DNA of 64,000 nucleotides from Thelephora terrestris. Taxonomy: Eukaryota; Basidiomycota; Agaricomycetes; Thelephorales; Thelephoraceae. The position numbers were made by a program, and so were the translations under genes. The stretch spans positions 620,001-684,000 of the forward strand of contig WIUZ02000005.1 in the NCBI GenBank assembly GCA_015956445.1, read 5' to 3'. The notes beneath the pieces are model-generated. The model made no database searches and was not told the origin of the DNA. It saw nothing but the letters and a program-made list of their open reading frames with translations. This document shows positions 22,947 to 35,060 of the stretch, piece by piece (position 1 is the first letter of the stretch; the number at the start of each line of letters is the position of its first letter).

Positions 22947-25900
22947 ATGGCTAGGCCACTCGAAAATGGTCCACCTGATCAAAGGGTGGCAAAAACCAGA
23001 ACAAAGCCCCGGAAATCGAAGGGCAAGGGGGTTCTTTTACCACCCCAGCCAGACCTCCCTTCGGAACCTGGCCCATCCTCCGAAACTGCCGCAGAAACCG
23101 AAGATATCTGGTCCTGGACTTCACTTGCAGATTCTTCGGTCAGCACGCATCCCGCGGTCTTTACAAAAGATGGACGGTACGTTTTCAAGCCATCCGATCA
23201 TTTTCCAAGACCTTCAACGTTCAGCTCTAGATATTTCTTCTCCATCGTTGGATCGTCCGTAAAAATACACGCCTCTTCCACGGGCCATGTCATTTCAACA
23301 CTGTCTGTGACAACCCTTGGCGGCTCCACGTCGCGCTCCGATGGCGGTCACACTGCGAAGATCACGTCTGCGCTCTTAAATCCTCATAACCCATTTCAAC
23401 TCATAACCGCTTCCCTCGACGGTTGTATAAAATTCTGGGACTACCTAGACGGAACTCTTCTCCAGACTATTCGACTCCCTCAGCCAATATTCATGGTCGC
23501 GGCACACGACAAGGTCAAGGATTATATCTTTGCCGTCACATCGAGGGGCACCAAGCGACAAACCGCCGCCGGTATGTATTTCTGGTATCTTTCGGTCTCC
23601 CCACTAAGTCTCTCTTTTTAGGGAAAATCACGTCGGAAGAAAACGCACATCTCTACCGTGTGTCATTGTCGCCCACGCAAGAGACGGTAGGGCTTCCGGT
23701 TCAGGAGTCTTCTGAAGTCATCGGAATAGGCAAGTTGCGAACTCCGAATGGCCTTGCCGTATCTCCCAGCGGCTCCTGGGTGGTCGTAATCTCCGGTCAC
23801 AAAGCGCACATCGCGAGCACCACGAACCCCCGGGCAGGATTCAAGAAGTTCACATCACCAGAGCATCTCACTTGCCTTACTTTCCACCCAACTGACGACT
23901 GTTTTGCCACGGGGGATAGCAAAGGTGCAATTCGGTTGTGGTACTGCTTGACCGATGGATCCCTGTCCGAAGCCTCTGGCCTTGAGAAGCGAGCTCAGAC
24001 CACGTCCTTCCATTGGCATGCCCATGCTGTGGCTTCTTTAGCCTTTACTCCAAATGGCGCTTACCTGCTCAGTGGTGGAGAGGAGGCTGTTCTGGTCATT
24101 TGGCAACTGCATACGAACAAAAAGGAGTTTGTCCCAAGAGTCGGTGCACCTATCACGACGATCGCTATTTCACCTGCTGGAGAGAAGGAAGAGGAATACC
24201 TGCTTGGTCTCTCGGACTCGACGCACACGTTTATTGGCTCTGGATCGCTGAAGATTTCCCGGACATTTTCTCAATTAAAACTAGGTATTGCTGGAATGCA
24301 TTGGAAGTAGTTTCCACGACTGACTCATCTCTTCAGATCCGTTAATTAACCCAGATGCTCCATCAACCTCAACCCTCCCCTTCGCTGTACACCCCCTTTC
24401 ATCTTCCCTCGTCCTCACCTCCTCCCATCCTTCCTCCCTCCAAGCGTATTCCCCTTCAAACTCGCGATTGCTCTATGACATAGAAGTCTCGCCCTCAAAC
24501 CGTGTGTCTCGCAAAGATGAAAAGAACCTAGAACCTTCAAGAGTTAGACACGTTGCCATCTCGACGTCTGGAGAATGGTTGGCAACAGTGGACGTGAGGA
24601 TAGGGGATGAGGGTTTTCAACCGGAAGTTTACCTGAAAATATGGTGGTGGGACAGGAAGTCCGGGTTCTGGATATTGAACAGCCGAATCAACCGACCACA
24701 TGGAATGAACGAAGTAACTTCGATTTCGTTCAGCCCGGTTTTGGACAAGGAGAAGATGCTGTTGGTGACGACTGGTGAGGATAAAAAAGTGAAGACGTGG
24801 AGGATGCGGAAGAACATAGATAGGAAGGGTGAAGTCGAAGGTAAGACCTCCTTGACCATGTCATATCTGCTGCGGGATTAAACTGAATCGTCAGACTTTT
24901 GGGTCCCGCGATCTTCATCTCACTATCGTTCTGAGTCTCCCAGCCATGCGTCGTGGTCCAATGACGCCTCGCTTATAGCCGTGGCTGCCGATCCATTCGT
25001 CCCAATATATGATTCCGCCACCAACGCTCTCGCGCAAGTCTTGGTTGCTCCAGAGTGCGGTCGCGTATGTTCAGTACACTTTTTGGGGAGTAGCGGGCGG
25101 TTCCTCGCCGTTGCTGGAGAGAGGAACCTAGTCCTTTGGGACCTTGTTTCCCAGACGAGTATGCATTATCGCCCTCTCGCGTTCCTTTTGTACTCACACG
25201 ATGATACAGTAAAATGGCACTTCCGCTCTGGGTTACCCATAGGTCAGGTTGTCGCTCATCCCTCAGAGGACAAATTAGCGTTGCTTCAGCCACGCAAGAA
25301 TACTACCTCAACCCAACAAGAGACCCGCGCGCTCCTCTTTCGGCCTTGTTCTGGCATTCCGTTCCGTACCTGTTCCATACCATTTGGAGTTCGGAACGTG
25401 ACTTGGTACTCGCTCGCACAAGAAACCTCCTCAAATTTTAACCTGGTCGGCGTTACGGATTCATGGGGGGTTGCGCTGTTCGGTGACGACGTCAAGTCTC
25501 CCTCCCTTGAGGGCACCACGGCCACACAAATCGCTGGTGACGCTTATCTTCCCAGGAAGAACACCCTTCTGCAGGATATCTTTGGAAGGTCCTTGTTCGA
25601 CGATGTCACGCATCCCACATCATCGACAGAAACCCCTGCATTTGTTCCGCGGCAAGGGAAGCAAGCGGTTACGTCGTTTTTCGATGCGCCTGCCTACCTC
25701 ATGCCACCTTTGGAAACCGTGTTCGATTCAATAATGCAGACGTTCTTGACGCCTCGTTCAACCACCGAGAGTGATGAGGGTCATGGTCAGCAAGCCGAGA
25801 AGGATGGCGAGGAAATGGACGTGGACGAGGATCCAGTGACGGAACAGGCTGCTCCGCTTATCGTCAAGAACACGACGAGGGTTGCGAACGAGAGGGAGAT

Positions 25901-26239
25901 GCATGAGTTCGTCGAACTCTTCAAACAATACGGATTGATAGGTTCGTGCGCCCATCATACGTCTGACCGCCTAAGCATTAACAAAGTTGACTTACAGCGG
26001 CAGGCTCTCGCAAGTCGACCTCTCACCCGCACTTGAACGGGATAAATGGTGTGCCGACGCGCTCCAATGGTGTCGTCCCATCCCCTGCTCCAACCAAGGT
26101 CAACGGCATCACATCCACGCCTTCTACAGAACGCAAGGGTAAGCCTCCGGTCGAGGCACCACGAGCACAAGCCGGCCCTCCTTCGGCGTCGACAACTCCC
26201 GTGAATGCTGGAAAGAAAAGGAAGAAGTCCTCTGGTTGA
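22947..26239 (+). CDS. NAN1: Nan1/Utp17 (WDR75) small-subunit processome WD40 protein
   Basis: Six exons (22947-23571, 23622-24284, 24337-24840, 24895-25158, 25210-25941, 25998-26239) give 1009 residues. WD-type segments recur through most of the length, for example LITASLDGCIKFWDYLDGTL, CFATGDSKGAIRLWY, LLSGGEEAVLVIWQL, VTTGEDKKVKTWRM and LAVAGERNLVLWDL. The mid-region with WWWDRKSGFWILNSRINRPH is characteristic of WDR75/Nan1, a t-UTP subunit that binds nascent pre-rRNA in the nucleolus. The C-terminus is Lys-rich (GKKRKKSSG), a likely nucleolar signal. The start is the ATG before ARPLENGPPDQ. The intron 25159-25209 is a multiple of three and in frame, so its retention would not break the protein. 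Confidence 0.88.
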
Positions 26240-26676
26240 GACCGAATTATATCCCTCACCTCACGTTATATACTCGCACATTTCACACATTGCATACTTC
26301 GTCATCCTTCTCTTTGCTCATGCTTGTCGCTTGTCTTCGATGCTTTCATTTAGCTAAGCTTAATTCACTCGTTTCTTCTTCTTCTGGAAGCCCGATATTG
26401 TGTGAAGGGAAAAGCTGGCCGCTGATAATACTGGGCTTTTACAATACCGATTAATGAGTAGTAGGCGTAATTCAAGGCACTTGCAAGCTACATCGACGTC
26501 GGTATCGAGTTGTGGATAGGGAATAAGTAACTAGATAAAAGGGGAATAACAAGCACGTTTTGGCAGAGAAAGAATGATTTGCAATACAGTGGGGGTTTTG
26601 AAAACAAGAAAAGGAAAAAGACCCCATACGAGGTAGGGAATGAAGAAAAGAGAAATCGTAGGTCATAGATGCATGG
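26240..26676. other. Convergent 3' intergenic region (437 bp)
   Basis: It lies between two converging genes and should hold both polyadenylation regions. I saw no gene and no repeat. Confidence 0.5.
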
Positions 26677-28450
26677 TCAGTAAAGGTATGGCAGGGCGAT
26701 CCCGGTCGTCTTCGTCCAAATCTTCCTCAACTCCAACTCCTCCGGATTCGGCATCCCTGGGTTCAACTGGAACAACTGAGCGATCCTCGCCAACGAATTC
26801 TTCTCCGCCGTCTCCATTTGGGCGAACCAAGGCAAAATGACGTAGATCCTCCTGAGGGGAGCCCCGATGTTCTTCCTTCCCTCCACGAGATGCGATACGC
26901 AATCGAATGACATGCTTTGGTATTCCAAAATCTCGAGCTTCGGCAGCAGGGGAACAAACGGTTTCTTCGGAGACAAGAGGTCCGTCGTCTCCGCCCACAC
27001 GTTCGCGTCCTCGAGGAAGTGCTGAAGGAGGGACTTCTTCAGCTGCGCGATTTTGAGGATTTCGATCTTGGGCATCGACTGGAGCCACTTGATCATTCGG
27101 CGCTTGTTCGGGATGGAATCGAGCAGCTGGAAGGAGTACATGGTCATCACTCGGACGTCTGGGAATCGATCGGTGATGTGTTCGACGAGTGGGCCGTAGT
27201 CGTATCCGACCATGTTAAGAACCGTCAGGTCGATAAGGTTCTTGGCGGTGAAGGTGTTGAGGACGTAAATCGCGTACAGGACGGTAAAATCCCCGATAAC
27301 GAGGGTGGCAAGGCAGGGAAGATCGATGGGGGGAAGGTTGGTATCAACGACATTCTCAAAAATCCATCGCGGACCAGCAGCGTCTAGCGCAAGCTTGCTT
27401 AACTGTGGGCATCCTTCGAGCATATCACGAAAATCGTAGATCGAGGGACATTTGTCCAGAGGTACCCGCCTTAAATCCAGTACGTACAACTTGGACATCT
27501 GCGGGACGCTCCACCGAACGTGCAGTCCATTGAAACACGCGTAAGTGAGGCGGGGTAGACGGCGGAGACCACAGAATGAGATCGGTTTCGACCGGCTTTG
27601 TGACTGGTTCACGGGGCCAATCCATAGCCAAGGACGCCCGGTCCGATGCAACTCGAAACGTTCCATTCTTTCAGGTAGACCTCGGCACGCACGTAGTTTA
27701 TTGAGAACGACGAGCGCTGGCTTCCAAGTGTCGACCATGATGACCAACGTGCGGATTGTCCGAATCTTGTGCAGGAGCCTGTTCATGATAAGTTCCATCA
27801 TCTCGGCCTTGAAGGGGTGGTCATCCTCCTCGCTGTCGTCTATGTCATTCATATGCTCCTTGTACCACACCTCGTTACGTTCGTTGATACGGATATCCAG
27901 GGGTGCTGTACCCGCCCTCTCGATGAAGGCGAAGGATCGTTCGTAGGGGTAAGGATCCTTGAACCACACGATGTTCCATAATGTCATGTCCTCGATGGCA
28001 GCGTATCTCCACTTTTGGCACACCCACGTCAGGCGGAGCAGGGAGAGTGAAGACGACGGCATGTCGGTGAATGACCATGAGACAAGGTGGAAGATTTGCA
28101 GGATGATCTCGGTGGGCTGCCACGAGGATCAGTGGACGTGCTAGGTGACGATCGTCAGTGGCACTTACAAGCTGGTTGATCCGGAGGCAACGACAAAAAA
28201 TCCATTTCCGCTGAAAATCCATGAAATAATATCTGGCCTCTTGGTCCGTAGTCCAGGCTGGGGTGCCCTTGAGAGGTTCAAGTGCATAGAGTCGATTCCT
28301 AAGCTCTACGCCCTTCTGTTTGAGAGATTCGATTACTTCCGGAGTGTCGGGGCGTCCTGGTGGCGCGGGGACTTTTTCCAGGAACGCGTGGAAGATGGCC
28401 TTGGGATCGAATGGTATTCGCGTTTCCTTGGGAGCGTTTGGCTTGACCAT
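26677..28450 (-). CDS. F-box protein, Agaricomycete lineage-expanded type
   Basis: Two exons (28450-28169 and 28116-26677) give 573 residues. Exon 1 ends in RINQL and exon 2 starts PTEIILQIFHLV, so the splice completes an F-box, followed by the usual LLRLTWVCQKWRYAAI and TLWNIVWFKD. The C-terminal 400 residues have degenerate leucine-rich-repeat-like spacing (LRRLPRLTYACFNGL, CLATLVIGDF, LPKLEILEYQSM). This is the pattern of the large, fast-evolving F-box families of mushroom-forming fungi, thought to choose substrates for SCF ubiquitin ligases. No specific substrate can be named. Confidence 0.8.
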
Positions 28451-31400
28451 CAGCGACGATGGGTTTTGGGGAGGGAAGTTTGGATGTTGACCATTGTCGA
28501 GTTCGGGGCGCGGGGATGCCTGGACGTGTACTCAATTTAACAGAGATCGGCGGGAGCGGGAAAATGCGATACGTACCATTACCGACGCTCACTGGATGGG
28601 GTTAGATCTGTTGAGGACGAGGCGGAGAGGTAGATTGGGATGAGAGGGAGGGAGGGGGTGGCCTGAGGATGTTTGGGGGGCGGCTGGTCCCCGCCCGGCC
28701 AGTATTTAAGCCGGAGGCGAAGATACGAGGAGGATAAAAGGGGAGGCGGCAAGGTAAAATTACAGAGTCAAATCTGGAAGCAGACGTGACTTCAGAAAAT
28801 CGCCAGCAACTATTTGGCGGTGTGGGTCCACGATAACGCCCAGCTCTCCCTGTGGGTGTCTGTAGGCTGGTGGGGGTCTGTGTGAGATCAAGCACGTCGG
28901 TTGGTCGTCAAACCCCACTCACCTGTGGTTTATATCCTTCTCCACCTCCGATACGCTTTGCTATTCACGGTCGCAGGAACAAGGGGAGTAGGCCGGGTGT
29001 CCTCCTTTGGCGCTACCGTGGGTGGGCCTTGCGAAACGCGAGTCTGACCGTGTACGCGAAAGGAACGGCGACCGTCGAAATGAGTGACCCAGAGGAAGGT
29101 AGGGGAACGGGTGGGACGGAGCAAAAGCAGAAAGCATCACCCCTCTCTGCGTACCGTGGTGGCCAGGCTGAAAAAAGCACAACGATGTTCCTCCGATTTG
29201 CCGTTCGCTCTCGTTTCACAGCTCACTCGTTCTTCGTCGTCGCCCTGTGAACCAAGGAAACTATTTTCCGTGCGCTGAAAGCTTGCCAGAGGGGATCCCG
29301 TGTCGTCGAAGATTGTGTCCAAGCCAGATGGTATCACCCGCTCAAGACAAAGGGACTGGTGGAAGGGGGGAACACCCCTTTGCTCTGATCCTTTCCCATA
29401 GAAACGCGTCTTGAATGAGATTCCTCGCAGGTGGTGGCTCTAAGCTGGTACGTTCTAACAGTCCCTATGTTGCGAGTGGCATCACAGTATTGACCTTGGC
29501 CAGATGAAGCATACAGCATGTCTCGTGAAAAAGCACATACCGTTACAGAATCAATCATCTGCACCTATACAATCTCCTTGCCTCCGATGACGGACCGTGG
29601 TCGCGTTGGTAAGTCTCGAAATCCTTCCTTTGAGACCCGAACGAGGTTTACATCCGATCATCTAGCGGCTCTAACCGATCCACACAACGGAGGATGGCGA
29701 TCGTGAGGAGCACGCCCAACCTCCAAATTCCCCTAGCAGGAACGATGAATTCTGTGCTACCTTCTCCTCACTCTTTCCCTTCTTATAAGCGAGGCTTCAT
29801 AATCGCGAGGCTCGCGTCTTATCTTCAGGTGAAAGATATGTGAAACGCCGATGCGGTCACAAAGCGATGGACACCAAAGTACTCCTTTGTTCGCCCCTTC
29901 GACATCACATCCGCACGTTGTCCCTCACACCTGGTTGATCACCCCGGTCCGTTTTCACTTCTATTCACTCCAGACATGGGCTACCAACGACTCCGGATCG
30001 ATCTCACGGGAAAGGGTGGGATAATTAGGACCGGCGAGCATGCTTGCGTCATGAGCCAGTTCAATCCCCGACCCTCGTGACCACTATGGCTTTGTTCATC
30101 CTTTGCGGAAACGCCATGCCGCAGGAGGGGTTACTACGGTCGTCGCTAGCACGGACGAAGGCACCACTCCTAGGGTAACCGTGGGTTACTGACCACGAAC
30201 CCGTCACTAGCAGCTGGACTCACATGCGCCTCTTCGTGTAAATAAGATCCACGCCCACACTGTGACAAGTTCATGACATGATATAGAAATATGCGAATCG
30301 CCATGTGTGGGTTTTTAAATCCAGGATGTTGGCAAGTAAGTAGTCCCGAACCAAGAGCCCTTATTTGAATTCCTCCTTCGACCTCATGGAGTGGCGAGCC
30401 GTGCCCTCGTGAACAGGCTGAAACTGAGCCACTGATCCTGCGTGCTGACGTCACATGTCGTGTTATCCCTGCAACTTTTCCGATTTCGGGACGCAGCCAA
30501 GTTTGGCTGGTGACCTCTTCCCCCCTCGATTATGGATCCTCGTTACCAGCACGTCAGGGTAATCTCGGAACGCGTCTCTCAGACGGTTGCCCACCTCTGG
30601 GGTGGTTATTGGCTTTCTGATTCCCTAGGACTGCACGGTGCAGCCTTCTGGATGTCGCACTGACGGACATCGATGCTTCCTGCCTGATAACCATCACCAC
30701 GTGTGCACTGATCTAGTGGCGAATCACTCTCACGCCCTACCCTGTTGCAGGGAGAAGGTTAAAAATGCCATTCAAAAGGACCGTGGATCAAAAACCTTCT
30801 AACCTCGCGCATCATCTCGATGTATTGAGATTTCTGGACGCCTAGAAACGTCGAGGAGAGACATCCCACGGTCCATCATTCTCACTATCGATACGGAGAG
30901 GGGTCAAAAATTGCGTTTGTTCATATTTAGATAGCCAGGAACAGATTCCGTTCCAGTCAAATTCGCAACAAGCTGTTCGGGATCCTAATCGTCTCCAACC
31001 TCTGGCTTGATCGATGTCGTAACCCAGGGCATGGGTCAGAACCTAGATCCGCAATGCCATTCTACACCTCATCGGGTACATGGGACGGGCAAAGGAGATG
31101 CATCAGGTCGAATGGACTATGGTATGCACTGTCAAACAGTTGTCGACGCTCTTCAATACCCTGGGAGGGGTTTGCGTGGAGCCTTGAATCGCTCGACAAC
31201 ACTTCTCCACGGAGACCACAGAGGAACAACCGGTCTGTCCGCTCAACCCTCCCACAGCGTACTTGTCGCGTCCCATTTTTCGGAGCTCAAGCTGACCAAA
31301 ACACTCGTAGAGTCGTCCTTCGAATATCGCGAGCAGGCTGCACTAGGTACCCTTAGCACAGCCTGAATGACATCACCCAACCCCGAGGGGTCTCGTGCGC

Positions 31401-32070
31401 GAAGAGAGGGAGGGAAACCACCCTGACTCGAGATAGCCCGACCTCAATCCGTCGCAGGAGGGCGTGACCAATGGACCGGTAGGCCTCTTGGCTCGTTCAG
31501 ACAGCGGAGGTCATAGGTTTCTTGTTGATGGCAGCTTCCGGCGTGGGGCAGAGGGCTTTCGTGGAAGGTTCGGGCGTCTTCATGTTCCCTAGAGAACGAA
31601 TGAATAACACGAAAAAAGGCGTGGATAGAATGAAGGATGACCCTATGCCCAGCAGTTCAACAACTCGGGGACCTCGCGCGCCGAAAATGAGGACGGGGAT
31701 GGGCGCCGAACGGCCCGAAGATGAGGTCATAGTATTCGCTGTTGTCGGTGACAACGTTTGAAGCGAAGTTGAGGCTCGTAGGGCTGGGAGTCAATGGAGG
31801 ACGCGCCCAGAGGAGGCTACTACCAGGAATCGCTCGAGCTTGTGAGAGTCGGGTAGGCTATCAAGCCAAGTACTACCGTATTGGACGTTCCATAACCACG
31901 GAGAGAGGACCAAGAGAATTTATGCGAAAGGGAGGATGTTGTTTGACCAGCATGAGATGCAAGCCACCTCGTGGAAACCGTACGGTTGCTCACCCGGTGA
32001 TTTATTGAATCGCGACAGATACCTGGGAAACAATCGTGGAATTGTTGCTTTATGTTACCTCTACTGATTG
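28451..32070. other. Gene-poor region of about 3.6 kb
   Basis: Short frames on both strands show no family motif and cannot be chained. The first few hundred bases hold the promoter of the F-box gene. Nothing resembling transposase, reverse transcriptase or long repeats was recognised. One small minus-strand frame is listed separately. Confidence 0.5.
31497..31730 (-). CDS. Possible small membrane protein (77 residues), unrecognised
   Basis: This frame starts with ATG (MTSSSGRSAPIPVLIFGARG) and contains one strongly hydrophobic stretch, ELLGIGSSFILSTPFFVLFI, that could span a membrane. I recognise no family. The gene-poor setting and small size mean it may be chance. No intron signals suggest extension at either end. 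Confidence 0.2.
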   Translation of the reverse strand: MTSSSGRSAPIPVLIFGARGPRVVELLGIGSSFILSTPFFVLFIRSLGNMKTPEPSTKALCPTPEAAINKKPMTSAV

Positions 32071-34287
32071 TCATCGCAATAGACCCGGTGACTTCCACAA
32101 CTCTGGGTAGTGATGTTCAATACGTCTCCTCACCTCCGCTTCCCCGGGTTTGCCATAAGCGAAATCTAGAACCACACGAACCGAGTCTTCGTTCGGTCCC
32201 ACGTTCCCGTTCTGCCCCATCTCGTTGCACAGCACCTCAACCGCTTCCTTGACCCTTCCCAACCGGCACAAACACTCCAACCAGGCGTTCCAATTCCGGA
32301 CGTTCATCTCGAATCCGGATTTCACGATACGGGGAAAGACCTGGACGGCTTCCGCATGTGCATCGGCGTGTCCGCAAGCGTCAGCAATGATGCTGATGCT
32401 TGCGTTATCGAAAGATCTGGAGAGCCATAACGATTCCCATACCCTATATGCCTCTCGGAGGCACCCTGCACGTTGATAAGCGTCCATGAGAGTGTTCCAA
32501 GCTATGGTATCCGGTTGAACCGCGGCGTCCGTGAGGAGGATCTGATGGATCCGGCGTATCGCGCGCTGGATGGAAGGAATGTCCGCGCCACCGCCGGATG
32601 GGGGTTTATAGTAGTAGCCTTCCTGCTGGGGCGCCCGAGACTGCGATTTCCTGACCTTTGTTGCCGCAAGGCCTAGTTGTTGGAGGATGATGGAGTATAC
32701 TTTGACGTTGACGGGAAATCCGGCTTCCCGCATGTCTCTAACGATCTCGAAGTATTGCTCCCAAGCGGGGATCGCCGTGTGGATGCTGTCCTTCCCGAAT
32801 GTGAGCTTACAGAAGATGTTCAGGACTGCGGCGTAACCCATTGCATCCAAGGCGGGTTTCCCATCTGGTCGCTTGGAGACTCGTTTGTAGGCGTGAAAGG
32901 CCTCTGTCGGGGTACGGGAGGATCGGAGAAGGAGGATGGTGATCGATGTTGCCGTCATGCTGTCCATTTCCACGTTGCGGGATTGCATGTCTTCGAGGAG
33001 GGATAAGGCCTTTGGGAAGTACTCCCTTGTGTTTTGCGTCGAGACGAGAGCACTGATTAAGTTGTTGTAGATGATGGCGTGTGGCTCCCCAGATTCGGTT
33101 GCATGGAACAGATCCGTGTATATCAGTAGAGCACGGTCTATGTCGCTCTCTTTCGGTGGTCGCAATGTCTTCATGCAGAGCAGGCGGATGATCGGGTCGA
33201 CCAGCTTGGATGTTGGGGTCATTCCACTGCCAATGTACTCCTTGTACGCCTGGAAGGCCCGATCAGGAGACCTCGTTTGTTGGATGCGATTCTGAATGAC
33301 CAGATGCCACGCATGAACGTCCGCTCGTACCCGTAACGTGCTTTCCCAAAAGCGGATCTCGTCAATGGAGACCGATTCCGCCAAAAGCACGTGTAGGGTT
33401 TGGCGGGTCGGGGTAAACCCTCGAGATCGTAGCCTCTCCGCTTCAACAGTCGCCCGATGCTTTCCTTGTGCGTGAGCCCGCTGCAGAAGGCCTGCGGCGT
33501 CAGCGTGAGGGTCCACCTGTCGACTGTAGAGCTTCCCATAGGAAGTCCTCATTTGTTCAGCGACCAGTACCATCCTGTGGGCAGAATAACCTTTCGTAAT
33601 CGAAGAGACGATGCCTTCATCATAAGGAAGCCCGGCTTGGTGTGCGTCGCGGAGAAGTTTACGCACGGCAGACTCTTTAGGGGGGTTCTTCGCGCGAAAC
33701 ATGGCGGTGAAAGCGATAGAATACGTTTCCAGCGTAGGCTGACAGCCGGATGCTGCGATGGACCTGAACAGAAAGGGGAATTGGGTATCTTGGTGGAAGC
33801 AACCGAATGCCTCAATCCATGCGTGCCATTGAGACAACGAAGGGGATATTTTCCCGGGCTTGGTGTTCATTGTTTCGAGCCATCGCAAGGCGGCAGACGA
33901 GTGTCCCGACGCGATGAACGAATCGAATATTGCGGCGTGTGTCGAAGCGGTAATTTCGAGGTTACATTGGGCCGGGAAGCTCTCCAGGACCACGTGGAGT
34001 AGGGCGAGGTCTCCTGTGCGACCAGATGCAGCGAGTAACGTTAAATCATTGAGAACCTCCTTTTCGTTGGGTGAACGCGAAGGGCCGCTAATGAATGGGT
34101 CTGCCAATTCACGCTGCTGTTGGGGGAGATGATAACGCGCGCGGATGGCAGCTACGTCTTGCGCCGCAAGAATCTTTCGAAGAGAGCCGGTTCGGGTATT
34201 GGAGAACGCATGGTTTGCCAACGCAGGTGAGAAGAGCCTATGTGTGACGTTGGGTCCAAGTCTCGTTCGAGCACACCAAAGGTACAT
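32071..34287 (-). CDS. Pentatricopeptide-repeat (PPR) protein, probably mitochondrial
   Basis: One uninterrupted exon of 738 residues, unusual among the intron-rich neighbours. Repeated helical hairpins of about 35 residues are visible, e.g. IIYNNLISALVSTQNTREYF, VYSIILQQLG, IAWNTLMDAYQRAGCLREAY and NWNAWLECLCRLGRVKEAVE, with the ASN/T positions typical of PPR. The N-terminus is basic and poor in acidic residues (MYLWCARTRLGPNVTHRL), consistent with a mitochondrial presequence. PPR proteins bind organellar RNA for processing, stability or translation. The target RNA cannot be read from sequence. Confidence 0.85.
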   Translation of the reverse strand: MYLWCARTRLGPNVTHRLFSPALANHAFSNTRTGSLRKILAAQDVAAIRARYHLPQQQRELADPFISGPSRSPNEKEVLNDLTLLAASGRTGDLALLHVVLESFPAQCNLEITASTHAAIFDSFIASGHSSAALRWLETMNTKPGKISPSLSQWHAWIEAFGCFHQDTQFPFLFRSIAASGCQPTLETYSIAFTAMFRAKNPPKESAVRKLLRDAHQAGLPYDEGIVSSITKGYSAHRMVLVAEQMRTSYGKLYSRQVDPHADAAGLLQRAHAQGKHRATVEAERLRSRGFTPTRQTLHVLLAESVSIDEIRFWESTLRVRADVHAWHLVIQNRIQQTRSPDRAFQAYKEYIGSGMTPTSKLVDPIIRLLCMKTLRPPKESDIDRALLIYTDLFHATESGEPHAIIYNNLISALVSTQNTREYFPKALSLLEDMQSRNVEMDSMTATSITILLLRSSRTPTEAFHAYKRVSKRPDGKPALDAMGYAAVLNIFCKLTFGKDSIHTAIPAWEQYFEIVRDMREAGFPVNVKVYSIILQQLGLAATKVRKSQSRAPQQEGYYYKPPSGGGADIPSIQRAIRRIHQILLTDAAVQPDTIAWNTLMDAYQRAGCLREAYRVWESLWLSRSFDNASISIIADACGHADAHAEAVQVFPRIVKSGFEMNVRNWNAWLECLCRLGRVKEAVEVLCNEMGQNGNVGPNEDSVRVVLDFAYGKPGEAEVRRRIEHHYPELWKSPGLLR

Positions 34288-34497
34288 TCATGCGGAACGC
34301 TGCAACCTCTCTCTTAAGTTTGTATCCTTGAATCTCCGTAGAAAGACCACGCACCTCTTTCCGCGAATTGTTGATCCCAAAGTGGAGGACGGAAGGATCA
34401 GATCATCACGTGGGCTAAGGATAACACGTCGACAACTTTCTGCCACATAACTCACACGTCCAACTCTCTACCCGACCATATTCTCCACCTAGCCAAC

Positions 34498-34929
34498 ATG
34501 TCTGACAAGCTCAAGGAATTTCTCGAGGTCCCCCAACAGTTCATCCGTGACGGAAACCAAGTCAGTCTTGACAATTTCGAAGATGAGCGAACATCCCAAG
34601 TTAACGTTTCGTGATCTGCAGTTCTTAACACGGTGCACCAAGCCCACGCAAAAAGGTCGGGCATACTCGTATACATTCATAACTGGTCCCTTACGTGCTT
34701 TTAATGTCCAGAATACCTGCATATCTGTAGGGCAGTTGCCATTGGTTTCGCTGTCATGGGCTTCATTGGCTACTTCGTGAAACTCATCCACATCCCAATG
34801 TACGTGGCATCACTCACCCTTGTTTTCAATCTCACTCACATATCATCTCCAGCAATAACATCCTTGTGTACGTGTTTCGCCCTCAATCTTTCCACCTGAC
34901 TAATGTTCCGCAACAGAGGTGGAGCGTAA
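34498..34929 (+). CDS. SSS1: Sec61 gamma (Sss1), ER translocon subunit
   Basis: Five exons (34498-34560, 34622-34655, 34712-34799, 34853-34867, 34917-34929) give 70 residues, the family length. The protein reads [16 protein letters not shown], then [14 protein letters not shown], a single transmembrane helix ([19 protein letters not shown]) and the conserved ending HIPINNILVGGA. Sec61 gamma is the tail-anchored clamp subunit of the Sec61 channel in the endoplasmic reticulum. The last two exons are only 15 and 13 nt. It is divergent from the PPR gene (210 bp) and converges on COG1. Confidence 0.93.
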
Positions 34930-35060
34930 TTGGTTTCTGCGTATCTTTCAGTCTGTATGCTGTCGTGATATTTTATGGATATCTTTTTGTCTGTCGACCG
35001 TGAAAGGTCGCCAGTTAATCACAAGACGAAATAGCTCTCAGGCGAACGATGCCATTACTA

